Shown: one piece after another, positions 36,870 to 46,329 of the stretch
How the letters are laid out: the number at the start of each line of letters is the position of its first letter
How positions within the stretch are numbered: the stretch's first letter is position 1
Assembly (NCBI RefSeq): GCF_034190915.1
Contig: NW_026947484.1
Location: 83,833,982 to 83,897,981, forward strand
Direction of reading: 5' to 3'
Length of the DNA stretch: 64,000 nt
Origin: Cavia porcellus
Lineage: Eukaryota; Chordata; Mammalia; Rodentia; Caviidae
Translations under genes and position numbers: made by a program
Notes under the pieces: model-generated
What the model saw: the letters and a program-made list of their open reading frames with translations, nothing else
What the model was told of the DNA's origin: nothing
The model's database searches: none

Positions 36870-36995
36870 TCTGATTTTTTATTTACATAAGAAATGAGGA
36901 TCAGGGCAATTTTGTGACTTACCCAGCATATAAAGTGAATGGCAGATTTGAGGTTAGACCTTAGATATCTAGTTTTTTTCCAGTCCAACAAACTA
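36870..36995 (+). repeat. MIR-type ancient SINE fragment
   Basis: 'gtgacttacccagcatataaagtgaatggcagatttgaggttagacc' (given here in short form: gtgacttacccagc ... ggcagatttgagg) matches the MIR 3' half 'gtaacttgcccaaggtcacacagctag...ggcagagccgggattcgaaccc'. Edges are approximate. Confidence 0.6.
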
Positions 36996-37044
36996 GTTCT
37001 CTCATTACCCCTGCAGTCTTCATCACCTTCTTCACCAAATGTCC

Positions 37045-37165
37045 CTCAGAAAGTTATTTGATCTTTCTGTGCCAGAGTTCTAATTAGTGCTCCCAGAAGG
37101 TTGCAGTGGTCCACTTCCCAGGGATATTGTAAGGACCATAATTAATAGCTATAAAACACTCTGCA
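37045..37165 (-). repeat. MIR-type ancient SINE fragment
   Basis: Reversed MIR core: 'agaaagttatttgatctttc' followed by 'gggatattgtaaggaccata' and 'agctataaaacactctgc', equivalent to the MIR 'tgtgaggattaaatgagtta...aaagcgcttag' region. Decayed. Confidence 0.55.
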
Positions 37166-37419
37166 TTACACTGTTCCATACAGACACCAACGTGGCACAA
37201 CCAAGTCTATTTCACAGTAATTAACTTGGTATCCGATAAGAGAGAAATCAGTAGAGCAATTCCTACATGACTTTGCAAAAATGCCTGGTTCTACTGTACC
37301 ACCATAAGTCCCACATGCAGAAAAAGAAGACTCGAACTGTGCATGTGAATTTAACGAGCAGATGCTAGAGTATGAATATTGGCTTTTCTTTAAGTTAAGA
37401 TGTATGCTTTTTAAAAAAC

Positions 37420-37655
37420 TAATCACCCTGAGCGTTATCAGGAGTGAGTATAAGCCATAAATAGTAACCATTATGCACATTACATAAATTATTTCTAATT
37501 TGTATAATAAACCCAGAAGATAGGTAATTTCAACTCTACTTTGTGGGTGAAATAAATCAAGGCTCAGAAGATTAAGTAACTTGATTAAGACCAATTCATC
37601 TAGTAAACAATGAAGGAAGAATTTGAATCCATGTTTATCTGATTACAAGTGTGTT
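37420..37655 (+). repeat. MIR-type ancient SINE
   Basis: Contains 'acccagaagataggtaattt', 'aaggctcagaagattaagta' and 'gaatttgaatccatg' in MIR order (gaggtaggtact; gaggcacagagaggttaag; gattcgaaccca). Plus orientation. This is the most complete of the MIRs here. Confidence 0.7.
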
Positions 37656-39470
37656 TTACTCCCAATTTTAATGTGATAAATGTACACAGCATAAAATTTA
37701 ATGACTGCTTTTGAGTGTACAGTTGAGTGGTGTTAAATATGCTCATAATTGTGTCCATATATCACTACTATCCATATTCGGAGCTCTTTTGATTTTATAA
37801 TCTGAAATTTTTTACCATTAAATGAGAATTTGCCACTCCTTCTTTCTTCCATGCTCTGGTGTTATGTTTTGTGTCTAGATGTCCCCTCCAAAGCCTCATG
37901 CAGTGATAGGGCACAGGCTTTCCACAGGTGGCTTGATCTAGTGTGTGATACTGGGATCAAGAGTGTGTGACTACTAAATCTAATTGAATTGGCATACTTC
38001 TTGGTAGGATTAAGGGCATGTATGCTACAGATGCCCTAGGGTTGGCAGCCTGCATACCACAGGAGGGACAGAATGAGGCTTTTCTCTTTCCCGTTTGTTG
38101 CTTTTGCTATCTTAGTGGGCACCATGAACTGTTCTCCCATGTCATAGTTCTCCGCCAAGCCACCCTGCCTAGGAGCCAGCCTATTAGGGACTGAAACCTC
38201 TACAAACTGTGAGCCAAATAAACCTTTCCTCCTTTAACTTTGGGTGTCAGGTATTTTGTCTCAGCAATGAGAAAAGTAAGATATCTGATAACCACCATTA
38301 TGATTTCTGTTTTCATTTTATCTATCCCCTCATCTATGGATAGATCTTAGGTTTGTGTCTTCATTTTAGCAGTTGTGAATACTACTGTGAACTATTCAAG
38401 GTCCTGCTCTCAGTTTTTCTGTGACTACCCTGAAGTGGTATCACCAGGGTGGCGATTCTGTTTTTAAATTTTAATGAAATAGCTATATTGTTCTCCAAAG
38501 AAAGTACACCACTTTACTTTCTGCTGACAGTGCATAAAAGATTCAGATTTCTCTCTCCCAGCTCTGGAACTTGTCATATTGTGCAGAGACTGATTATGTT
38601 ACTGGTTGTGAAGTGGCATCTTGTTGTCTTCATTCCCATTTCCGAAGTAATTACTGATGTTTAGACTCTTTTGATGTTCTTGTTGGCCATTTGTATGTGA
38701 TCCTTGGAGAAATTGCTGTTCCAGTCCTTTACACTGTTTTGAATTGTGTTTTTGTTGTTGTAGTCTTAAGTTTTAGAAAATCTCTATATAATTCTAAACA
38801 GTGATTCCTTATCAGATACATGATATACACATAGTTTTTTCTATTCTATACACTGCCTTTTTATTCTGCCTTTTGATGGTCAATATTTAAAAAAATTTAG
38901 TGGTCTAATTTGTCTGTTTTTTCTTTTGTTACCTGAGGTTTTAATGTCATAGTCAAGAAATCAGTGCTAAGTACAATGTTATGGAATTTTACCTTAAATT
39001 TTCTTCTAGAAATTTTTTATTTTTAGGACTTACATTTTGCTTCTTATTGATTTTGAGTTACTTTTTAAATGAAAACTGGAACTTAACTTTTTACCACAGA
39101 TTTCTCTATTTTTTAGTACATGTTTGCAGTACATGATGTTCATACTCATCTTAGGCAGTATGTAATAGACTTCACATTATCTTGATTCTTTTTATTCCCT
39201 TCTCTCTTCCTACTCACCCCTCTCTTCACTTCCTCCATTTCTAGATCACTTTTCTGCATTTTTATTATTTTTTTAAATTCATGTTTGCAATGTATCATTT
39301 AATTCCTTATGGGTAGTTAGTACATGTATCTAATACATTTTAAATCTTTTTACATCCCCTTCCCTTAACCCCACCCTTAAAAGTCTTGATCCCTTCTCAT
39401 TGTGAAAGAACTATCTCCCTGTTTCCTTTTCTTTTTTATTTTGTTTTTTGTTTTGGATTACTCAAGTAAG
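37656..39470 (-). mobile_element. Old L1 (L1M-type) 3' region and a second L1 3'UTR, minus strand
   Basis: 37656-37859 resembles the reversed 3' end of ancient L1s ('cagcataaaatttaatgac', 'gtgtacagttgagtggtg'). It resumes after the MaLR LTR at 38286 with ORF2 C-terminal landmarks ('ggccatttgtatgtgatcc' near 38682) and runs to about 39080. At 39100-39460 a second, T-rich 3'UTR-like stretch resembles the one at 950-1080. Only short chance frames remain. Confidence 0.55.
37860..38285 (+). mobile_element. Solo MaLR-type LTR (ERVL-MaLR)
   Basis: Starts 'tgttatgttttgtgtctaga', with 'gtcccctccaaagcctcatg'. It carries the polyadenylation block 'gtgagccaaataaacctttc' (AATAAA near 38218) and ends 'gtattttgtctcagcaatga'. 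These are the usual landmarks of MaLR LTRs (MST/MLT/ORR1). No internal retroviral sequence adjoins, so it is a solo LTR. It lies inside the old L1 3' region. Confidence 0.85.
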
Positions 39471-40733
39471 AGAAGCCACATAGTATTTAAACTTGTGTGT
39501 CTGGTGTGTCTGGAGGACTGTGGATATCTCAGCAAGCAGGGGAGCATCGAAGGTTCCAGAGGTCCCACAGCCTGTGGTAAGTGCTCAGTGCACTCTGCCC
39601 AAAGCCCAGACTGTTCAGGACCCTCCAGGCTTCCGGGTGCAGTGAAGTGGAAAAGTGGGTTTGAGGCATCTACATCCGCCTCCTCATCCCAGCGGCGCTT
39701 GGAGTACTGTGGAGCTCCAACAAGTAGGCGGGCGCATGCTATCCCCGGAGCCCAGCCTATTTGGGACTCCTGCACCTCACCATTGGTGTGCAGAGGAGGG
39801 GCTGGGCGGATCAGGGGCGCCTGCATCCACCTCCCCATGTGTCTGGAGGACTGTGGATATCTCAGCAAGCAGGCGAGCATCGCAAGTTCCAGAAGTCCCA
39901 CAGCCTGTGGTAAGTGCTCAGTGCACTCTGCCCAAAGCCCAGATGTTCGGGACCCTCCAGGCTTCCGGGTGCAGTGAAGTGGATAAGTGGGTTTGAGGCA
40001 TCTACATCCGCCTCCCCATCCCGGTTGTGCTTGGAGAACTGTGGAGCTTCCAACAAGCAGGTGGGCGCACAGTGTCCGTGAAGCCCAGCTTATCTGGAGC
40101 TATGGAGTTCTAAACAGGCAGAAGAGGGCCATTGGTTCTACAGGCCCAGTGGCTTGGGGTAACGGGGTGCCAGTGTCTCAGGAGCTGCAAACATAGAAGG
40201 AGATTTCCAGCAGACCCTGAGGAAGCTTTCAAATAACACTTGAAACACAGAAATATAGAAAAATGACAAAACAGAAGACCAAATTACAACCTCAAAACTC
40301 CAGCCCATCTCAAGAAACCGTAGGAGCAATGTATATAGAAGAAAATATATGCCATTCACCTCAAATATCAGACACAATAGCTACTGAAATTAACAAGCAA
40401 CTCCAGGAAGCTTTAAAGGAATTCAAACTCGAAATAATCTCCCAGGTAAAAGAAGAAATGATAAAAGAAATGAAAGAGATTCTGAATATATCTAAAGAAA
40501 GCACAGTTTAAAAATTGGAGGAACTAAACAAAAAGATAGAATGCCTAGATGAGCAATATAAGAAACAAACAGAATACATAATGCAGATGCACAGAGATAT
40601 ACAGGAAATAAAAAAACTCCACTGAAAGTTGTAAAAACCGCCTCAATGAAAGTGAAGATAGAATTTCAGACCTTAAAGACAGGATTGCAGCTAGTGAACA
40701 GGAAAGGAAAGATCTTTTAAAAATAACAAGGAA
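39471..40733 (+). mobile_element. L1 5' fragment: tandem-monomer 5'UTR plus N-terminal part of ORF1, no 3' end
   Basis: Two monomer units start with 'gtgtctggaggactgtggat' at about 39501 and 39839 (spacing 338 bp). They share long near-identical blocks ('cagcctgtggtaagtgctca'; 'ggcttccgggtgcagtgaag'). ORF1 starts at 40263 and is open to a TAA at 40509-40511. It continues with one more break through the coiled-coil region and stops abruptly at about 40733 ('aaaataacaaggaatc'), where unrelated minus-strand L1 sequence begins. Neither ORF2, 3'UTR nor A-tail is present. L1s usually lose the 5' end, so a copy with only its 5' end is unusual. Confidence 0.8.
40263..40733 (+). pseudogene. L1 ORF1 N-terminal fragment
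   Basis: Codons 1-82 are open and nearly the same as the N-terminus of the intact ORF1 at 32284 ([19 protein letters not shown]). Then a TAA appears where the intact copy continues. Homology continues past the stop through the coiled coil to about 40733, corresponding to roughly residue 157 of 350. The RRM and C-terminal domain are absent, so no RNA-binding function is possible. Confidence 0.85.
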
Positions 40734-42083
40734 TCATTCCCATCAGCAGTGTAAAGGTGTTCCTTTTTCATGATAACCGCGAAAGCATTTCTATTAGTTA
40801 TTGATGATTGGCAATCTTTCTTGTCTAACATGAAATATTAATGCTGTTTTAATTCACATTTCAGTAATGGCTAGAGGTATTGAACATTTTTTCATATATC
40901 CATTAGGTTTTATACTTTTTTTGAAAAATATCTGTTTGTTTCAGTTGCCCATTTATCACTGGACCTTTTAATTTGGGAGGATCTAATTTTATTTCTTTAT
41001 ATATTCTAGTTATTATTCCTCTGTCCAAGGAATAGTTGGAAAATATTTTACCCATACTGATGGACATAAACACCAACACAATCATAGCAGGTTATAATAA
41101 TACTCCACTTTTACAAAGAGGCAGATCAGCTAAACAAAAAAAAAAAAAATCCTTTGAACAAAGAGACTTAAGAGGAATCTACAGAGTTTACTCTACTGAA
41201 ACAAAATACACATTCTTCTCAATAGCACATGGAGCTTTCTACAAAGTAGAAAAGTCCACAAAGCCTGCTGAAATACAAAAGAATCAAAATAATACCACAT
41301 TTATTGTCAGACCATATGTTTCTATGCTAGAAAATGTCTTACATGCAAATGTGTATGTTGTGTTGTTGGACAGAGTATTCTGTATGTTTGTTAAATCTAG
41401 TGGTTTATTGTGTAATGTCTTCTATTTTTTGCACAATTTCTTCTGTTTGTTCCTCTCATTACTGAGTGAGTAGTATTCAAGGCTGCCTTGTTTCTCTCCC
41501 TTTGTATTCTAACCGAACCATAAGCCCAGTGCCCCCAGACCCAAGGTAGGACTTCCACTATCCACACTAAGAACTATTCTAAACCAGCTTGGTTATAGCA
41601 CACTCTTATTCCATGTTCATACACCCTAGATTCAGCCACCACCAAAAACTACACACATATCCACATGAGGCTTTAGGGGAATATCTACATACAACCCATA
41701 ACAAACATAAATATAAAGTTGTTACATGTTCTCGCTGTATTGAACTCTTTATTAATATTAATTACTTTTTATTTAACATCTCCCTTCAGTTACTGCTTAT
41801 GTGGAATATAATTTTTTACCCTTTACTTTCATTTTTGTGTCTTTGGATCTAAATGAGTCTTTTATAAACTAGTATAAACTTGGATCACTTTGTTAGTCTA
41901 TTCTGCCAATTTCTATCTTTTGAGCGAAAAGTTTAACTTATTTGCATTTAGAGTAGTTATTAATAAAGTGAGACTTATTTTCAGTAATTGACTATTGGTT
42001 TTCTACATGCTTTATCTTTTTCTTTCTGGTCTCTTATTTTCTCCCTTACTATTATTTGTGTTTAGATTTTTTTATAGTGAAAT
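40734..42083 (-). mobile_element. Old L1 mosaic (mostly minus strand)
   Basis: 40734-41045 is reversed ORF2 C-terminal sequence ('cagcagtgtaaaggtgttcc', 'gaacattttttcatatatcc'). 41046-41330 is plus-strand ORF2 endonuclease sequence, with an open piece equivalent to the 'TGDLNTPL...[14 protein letters not shown]' region. 41330-42083 is again reversed endonuclease/ORF1-junction sequence. Orientation therefore switches twice, so at least two L1s are pieced together. It hosts the ORF1-only element at 42101; the same reversed L1 seems to resume at 45250. Confidence 0.5.
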
Positions 42084-42109
42084 GCTCACATTGCTTTCTT
42101 TTTTTTAAA

Positions 42110-43470
42110 TTTTGTTTAAGGAGAAAAAGAAAAAAAAAGCAGAGAAAGGGTACAAGTTATACAGGTTTTCAGAAAAAAATAAACAGTAGGAAATCACTAG
42201 TTAATGGATTACATATTGTCATCTTAGAAATAATTGTTCAAGTTACAAAATTAAAGCTTATAAAGTGGACATTCCAACAGTGAGACTGCAAAGAGTTCTG
42301 TTCAATGATCCAACAAAACTCAGTAATATCATTATCTTATACACTTAAATATACATGCAGTTATATCATTTAGAGTACTTTCTTTTCTTCTCTTTTGTAT
42401 AATGACAATTGCACATTTTGGGTTTTGTTGCTCCCACAGTTCTTATTACTTCTTTGGAAGAGAGTAGAACCAAATGTGACATAACAGAACAAAGTCAGTC
42501 AAATCAAAAGGGTGGACATAATAGATAATGTAAAAGCATAATACAAGGTGATCAAAAATGGTTACCATGATGCCTCCCGCTATCTCTAATAGAATTGCCT
42601 ATATCATTAGTTATAATAAAATTGAACAAAACAGTAAAGAACAAAACCAACAAAACCAAAACATTGGAGACATTATAGGTCTTCAAAAGTAGATAATAGT
42701 CAACGAGAATGGGCTTCATAATGAATCCCACTATCTTCACAGCTGTTGCCTAAACTTTCGAACCTGGTACTATCAAGCAAAACAGAATAGAGGAACATCA
42801 GTCAAAACAAGATGGTGAGAGCAATACAGGGCTTTAAATCAAGATAATGGAAAGTCAAAGTGGGTTACTATAATATATCCTGCTATTTTTTTATTTATTT
42901 TCCCTTAATTAAAAGGATAAAAATAAAAAAGTAAATAATAAAATGGAGATTGAGATAAAAGAGGGCATAACAGTGAAACAGCGCAGATCAAAACATAACC
43001 ATTTAAGCAAAATAGTGTTTCACCACAAGATAATTCCGACATAAAAGTAGTTACCACATTGTCTCTTTCCTTGAAATCTTTGAGTGTAACTTCATATACT
43101 GTAGCATCAAATATATCAAAACAATGTAAAACCATTTAAGAGAATGACAGTATTACAGGGTATTTAGAATCAACTAACAGAAAATGAACAATGGTTTCTG
43201 TATAATCTCCTTGTCTATAGAAGTTTTTGTTTATACTATCATATATAATAAAATCCAATAAGATACAACCTGTTTAGACCAATAGAGACAAGAACAAAAG
43301 CTTGATGAGACTTCAAAACAAGATGATACTAAATCAGTATTACCTCTTAAGACATCATTTTCTCCAAAATAGCTGTTCCTATCATCCAATCCTCTCTGCC
43401 TCATTTCTGTTGAGCTCTTTTTCTGTCATTAGTTGTCAGTTTGTCTTCTTCACTTTGTTTTCTGCTCCAT
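42110..43470 (-). repeat. 3'UTR of the ORF1-only element
   Basis: About 1.36 kb without ORFs. Many blocks align with the young L1 3'UTR at 26300-27350: for example 'gagactgcaaagagttctgt' (42283) with 'gagactgcaaacagctgtgt' (26395), and 'ggtactatcaagcaaaacag' (42766) with 'gatactatcatatagaatgg' (26894). It joins ORF1 directly at about 43470, where L1 would have ORF2. Confidence 0.75.
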
Positions 43471-44489
43471 TCATTGTGGCCTCTCTGCCACTATTTCTGG
43501 ATTCTTTGTATTTTTCTTTTTTAGAATATCCTGCAGTATTCTCTGTAGAGTTGAATTGGTGGTTGCATGTTCCCCTAGTTCCTCTTTATCCTGGAAGCAC
43601 CTTGTTTTTCTATCAATTTCCAGGGACAGTTGTGCAGGATATCTCAATCTTGGCTGGAGACTATTATCTTTCAAAGCTTGAATTATTTCCCCCCACGCTC
43701 TTCGTGATTTGATGGTTTGTGCCGAGAAGTCTGCTGTAATTCTGATGGGTGTTCCCTTGTAAGTGATCTGTTTCTTGTCTCTGACAGCTTTTAATATTCT
43801 GTTCTTGTATTGGATTTCTGGAATTTTAATTATTATATGCCTGGGTGTTGCTCTGTTTGGGTTATAGGTGGCTGGGGTCCTATATGCTTCATACAACTGA
43901 GTATCTTTACCTTTTGCTAAATTAGGAAAATTCTACTGGATTATTTTCCTGTGAGTAGCTTTTGTAGTTTATTTGTTTGTGTCCCTACTTCTTCTTTTAT
44001 GTTCTTAATTCTTAAATTATAGACCCTCTTATCATCTTCTAGTCTTTGTATTATTGCTGTTTGTTTCTTTGTTATTTTTAAGAAGTTTTTCATTGCATAG
44101 TCCCATATTACAAATCTGCCCTCCAGTTCAGATAATCTGTCCTTAGTTTCTTTCAAGCTGTTATGCCAGTTTTTGATAGAGTTTTTAGTTTCCTGGTAAT
44201 CTCTTTGAACCTGCTTCACATATTCTATGCTTTCTCTATTTTCTCCATTAAACAATTCTCCCCTCTTTTTCTGTTCTTCCATTCAACCATCTGTTTTTTC
44301 TTGGGTGTTGCTTAGCATTTCTCTAACTATTCTGCTTATGTCTAGCTTCAGGTCGTTAATAACTTCAGTCCTGAACTTGTCTATGAGGCTCTGGTGATAG
44401 CGCTTTATATCTATTGGTGCTGTGTCTGCTGTTGCCTCTTTCTCAGGATTGGGGGCCGAGGAGCCTTTCTTGTTGCTGCCTCTTCCCAT
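43471..44489 (-). pseudogene. ORF1 of the ORF1-only element, two lesions
   Basis: An L1-type ORF1 of about 340 codons. It starts MGRGSNKKGS, unlike the MTKRKTK start of the full-length L1s here, so the N-terminus is from another lineage. It is open to a TGA at 44283-44285, continues in the same frame to 43941 (coiled coil with 'RLSELEGRF' and 'IIQRLEDD'), then shifts frame before 43896. The RRM and C-terminal domain follow ('YRTPATYNPNRATPRHIIIK', 'SRRAWGEII') and are much closer to the full-length L1 ORF1. With just one stop and one frameshift it decayed recently. The ancestral protein would package RNA and rely on L1 ORF2p in trans. Confidence 0.85.
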
Positions 44490-45232
44490 ATTCTTTGTTC
44501 CTTATACATGCAAGCGTATATAGGAGGCCCAGCTTCCTTCCCTGTCAGCCACAGTCTGATTGAATTGCGCTGGCTAGGTGTTCCCACCCACCGCAGTGCA
44601 CCAGGAAGTTGCAGACAAGGCAGCCTATGCGGGGCCCACCCCTCCAGGTCAATGTACCTCCAGGCGCTGGCACCTGGGTTGTGCTAGCCTACTGGGTCTC
44701 AGCCAGCAGCGTCACATAGGCTAGGCACTGCTCACCAATCCTGCTTGAGAGGGGGATACGTGACTTAAGTCACTGCAGCACCCTGTTCCCGCAAGTCTGT
44801 CTGGTCCCAGAATGTCCTTTTTGGAGTCTCCTAGACCGTGGAAGAGTCCCAGTTTCTCTCACTCACCGCAGGTCAATGCACAGCTCCCCGCCCATCCTGC
44901 TTTCAACTCTGTTCACTGATTCCTGTTCTCAGCTTTCATGAGTCTCTCTCCCTGCCGAGCCGATGTAGATGCAGCAGCGGCAGTGGGAAACCCAAATTGC
45001 GCTTCCAATGGCATGGGCTCTAACTTCCACACTGAGGCTTTTCTGTTCCTGTTATAGCACCAGGATTGCATTCCCAGTTGGTTTCTCTCAGCCCAGTTTG
45101 TTCTTGAGTCAGTGGGGCATATCTCCTCTTGCTTATGATTCCTTACTCCGCACCATTCCTGAATTCTAAGCTGGGTTTTTCAGAGAGCCTCCGTAGCTGC
45201 TGCTATCTGTCCACCATGTTCTCCCGGAAGTC
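44490..45232 (-). promoter_or_regulatory. 5'UTR of the ORF1-only element
   Basis: 743 bp, GC-balanced with scattered CpG, and no ORF on the sense strand that matches a protein. It shows no tandem monomers and no visible similarity to the monomer 5'UTR of the full-length L1s here. It begins at the target duplication with a motif resembling a YY1 site (acatggtgg), a feature of internal L1 promoters. Confidence 0.55.
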
Positions 45233-45249
45233 GCTCACATTGCTTTCTT

Positions 45250-45867
45250 AATTTCTTTTGTCTATACTTTATACCTAACTTTTATGTGGTTACTCTGAAA
45301 ATCACTTGTAACATCTTAAAATTCATTTAAACTACATTAAACATTCTTTTGTGATTATTGCATTGTAATCAATAATGAACAAAACCCAAACTCCTTTCAC
45401 AACTCCATCCTCTCCATTTGAGGTTGTATCATACATTTAAATCTTTCTTATGTGTCTGAAAGCACAAACTAATAATTATTCAAATATATTAGCTGATTAT
45501 CCATATGTAGCAGAAACTTCTCATCATGTGCTAAACTAAAATCAAAATGATCAAAGATGTAAATATTAAAACAGAAACCAAGTGGAAAATAACATAGGTA
45601 ACACTCAAAGTTAGGAGTAGGCAAGAACTTTCCAGATAGAACTCTAATTTCACAAGAAATAACAGTAAGAATCAACAAGATTAAATATTAAGAATGGAAG
45701 TTAAAATACTAGCTTTTAAACTTGTTTTTAAAAATATATTAATCTTTTCAATTAGGAATAAAATAAAAAAGTAGAAGTATGAATCATTGTTAGTTTCATT
45801 TTTTGTACTAGGTGTGTGACCCATGTCCTATGATGTAGCACTATGCTACATTCCCAGTGTATTTTAG
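45250..45867. mobile_element. Old L1 pieces
   Basis: Continues the host sequence interrupted by the ORF1-only element. 45490-45700 reads on the plus strand as L1 ORF2 C-terminal sequence ('gtgctaaactaaaatcaaaa', 'aaatattaaaacagaaacc'), equivalent to the 'LSPCTKLKCKWVKDLNIKTET' region. It is heavily decayed. Confidence 0.45.
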
Positions 45868-46113
45868 CAGAGGTAGAGAGTGAGGAGAACAGGGTATTGA
45901 GTCTTTTTTTGTGTGTGTCTTTTTCTTTTCTTTTTTATCGGTACAGGGATCGAACTCACAACTGCCTGCTTGCAAGGCAGGTGCTTATGCCACTGAACTA
46001 AATCCTCAGCCCCAGGGTATTGAGTCTTGCTAAATTGCCCAGGCTGACCTTGAAGTTCCATTCCTCCTGCTGAGTCCCTAGTAGCTAATATGACAGAGGT
46101 GTGTCACCATGTT
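45868..46113 (-). mobile_element. 7SL-derived (B1/Alu-type) SINE, split by an ID SINE
   Basis: Outside the ID insertion the sequence reads 'ttgctaaattgcccaggctg accttgaag' (short excerpt) then 'gtccctagtagctaat...aggtgtgtcaccatg', the reversed consensus order of B1/Alu. It is old. The left part before the ID (45868-45905, ending 'agggtattgagtctt') completes the 'agggtcttgct' motif. Confidence 0.65.
45906..46013 (-). mobile_element. ID-type SINE nested in the 7SL SINE
   Basis: T-rich tail, 'ttatcggtacagggatcgaa', arm 'gcctgcttgcaaggcaggt', reversed A box 'actgaactaaatcc', 'cagcccc'. Perfect 15 bp duplication agggtattgagtctt at 45891-45905 and 46014-46028. Confidence 0.92.
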
Positions 46114-46329
46114 TGACTTCTTGCTCATAGTTTTGCCAGATTTTGCATTCTTGTGTGATTATTTTTCTTTCAGTTCTTTAGATATATATTCCCACCACCT
46201 TATGATCTCCAAAGTTTCTGTTGAGAAAATTGTGAATAATCTTATTGAAAATTATGGTATGTGTATGCATGCATATGTGTACATAAAATTATTATATTTG
46301 TACAAATATAGGGTAAATCTATAGTTTTA

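Larger units (their letters stand above)
42101..45232 (-). mobile_element. ORF1-only L1-type element (half-L1, HAL1-like) with intact ends
   Basis: 3,132 bp flanked by a perfect 17 bp duplication, gctcacattgctttctt (42084-42100 and 45233-45249). On the minus strand: 5'UTR (44490-45232), one ORF1 (43471-44489), 3'UTR (42110-43470) and an A-tail (T run at 42101). No ORF2 sequence is found between ORF1 and the 3'UTR. The 5' end reads 'cttccgggagaacatggtgg', like the YY1-site start of full-length L1s. The 3'UTR is homologous to that of the young L1. Because the duplication hugs both ends, the element moved in this form. Non-autonomous ORF1-only L1s (HAL1) are known in mammals; whether this is one of them I cannot tell. 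Confidence 0.85.

Noticed and set aside
39402..40056. Frames of 191, 147 and 113 codons with repeated Cys/Pro-rich segments
   Set aside because: Translations of the tandem L1 5'UTR monomers; the repeated peptides reflect the DNA repeat.
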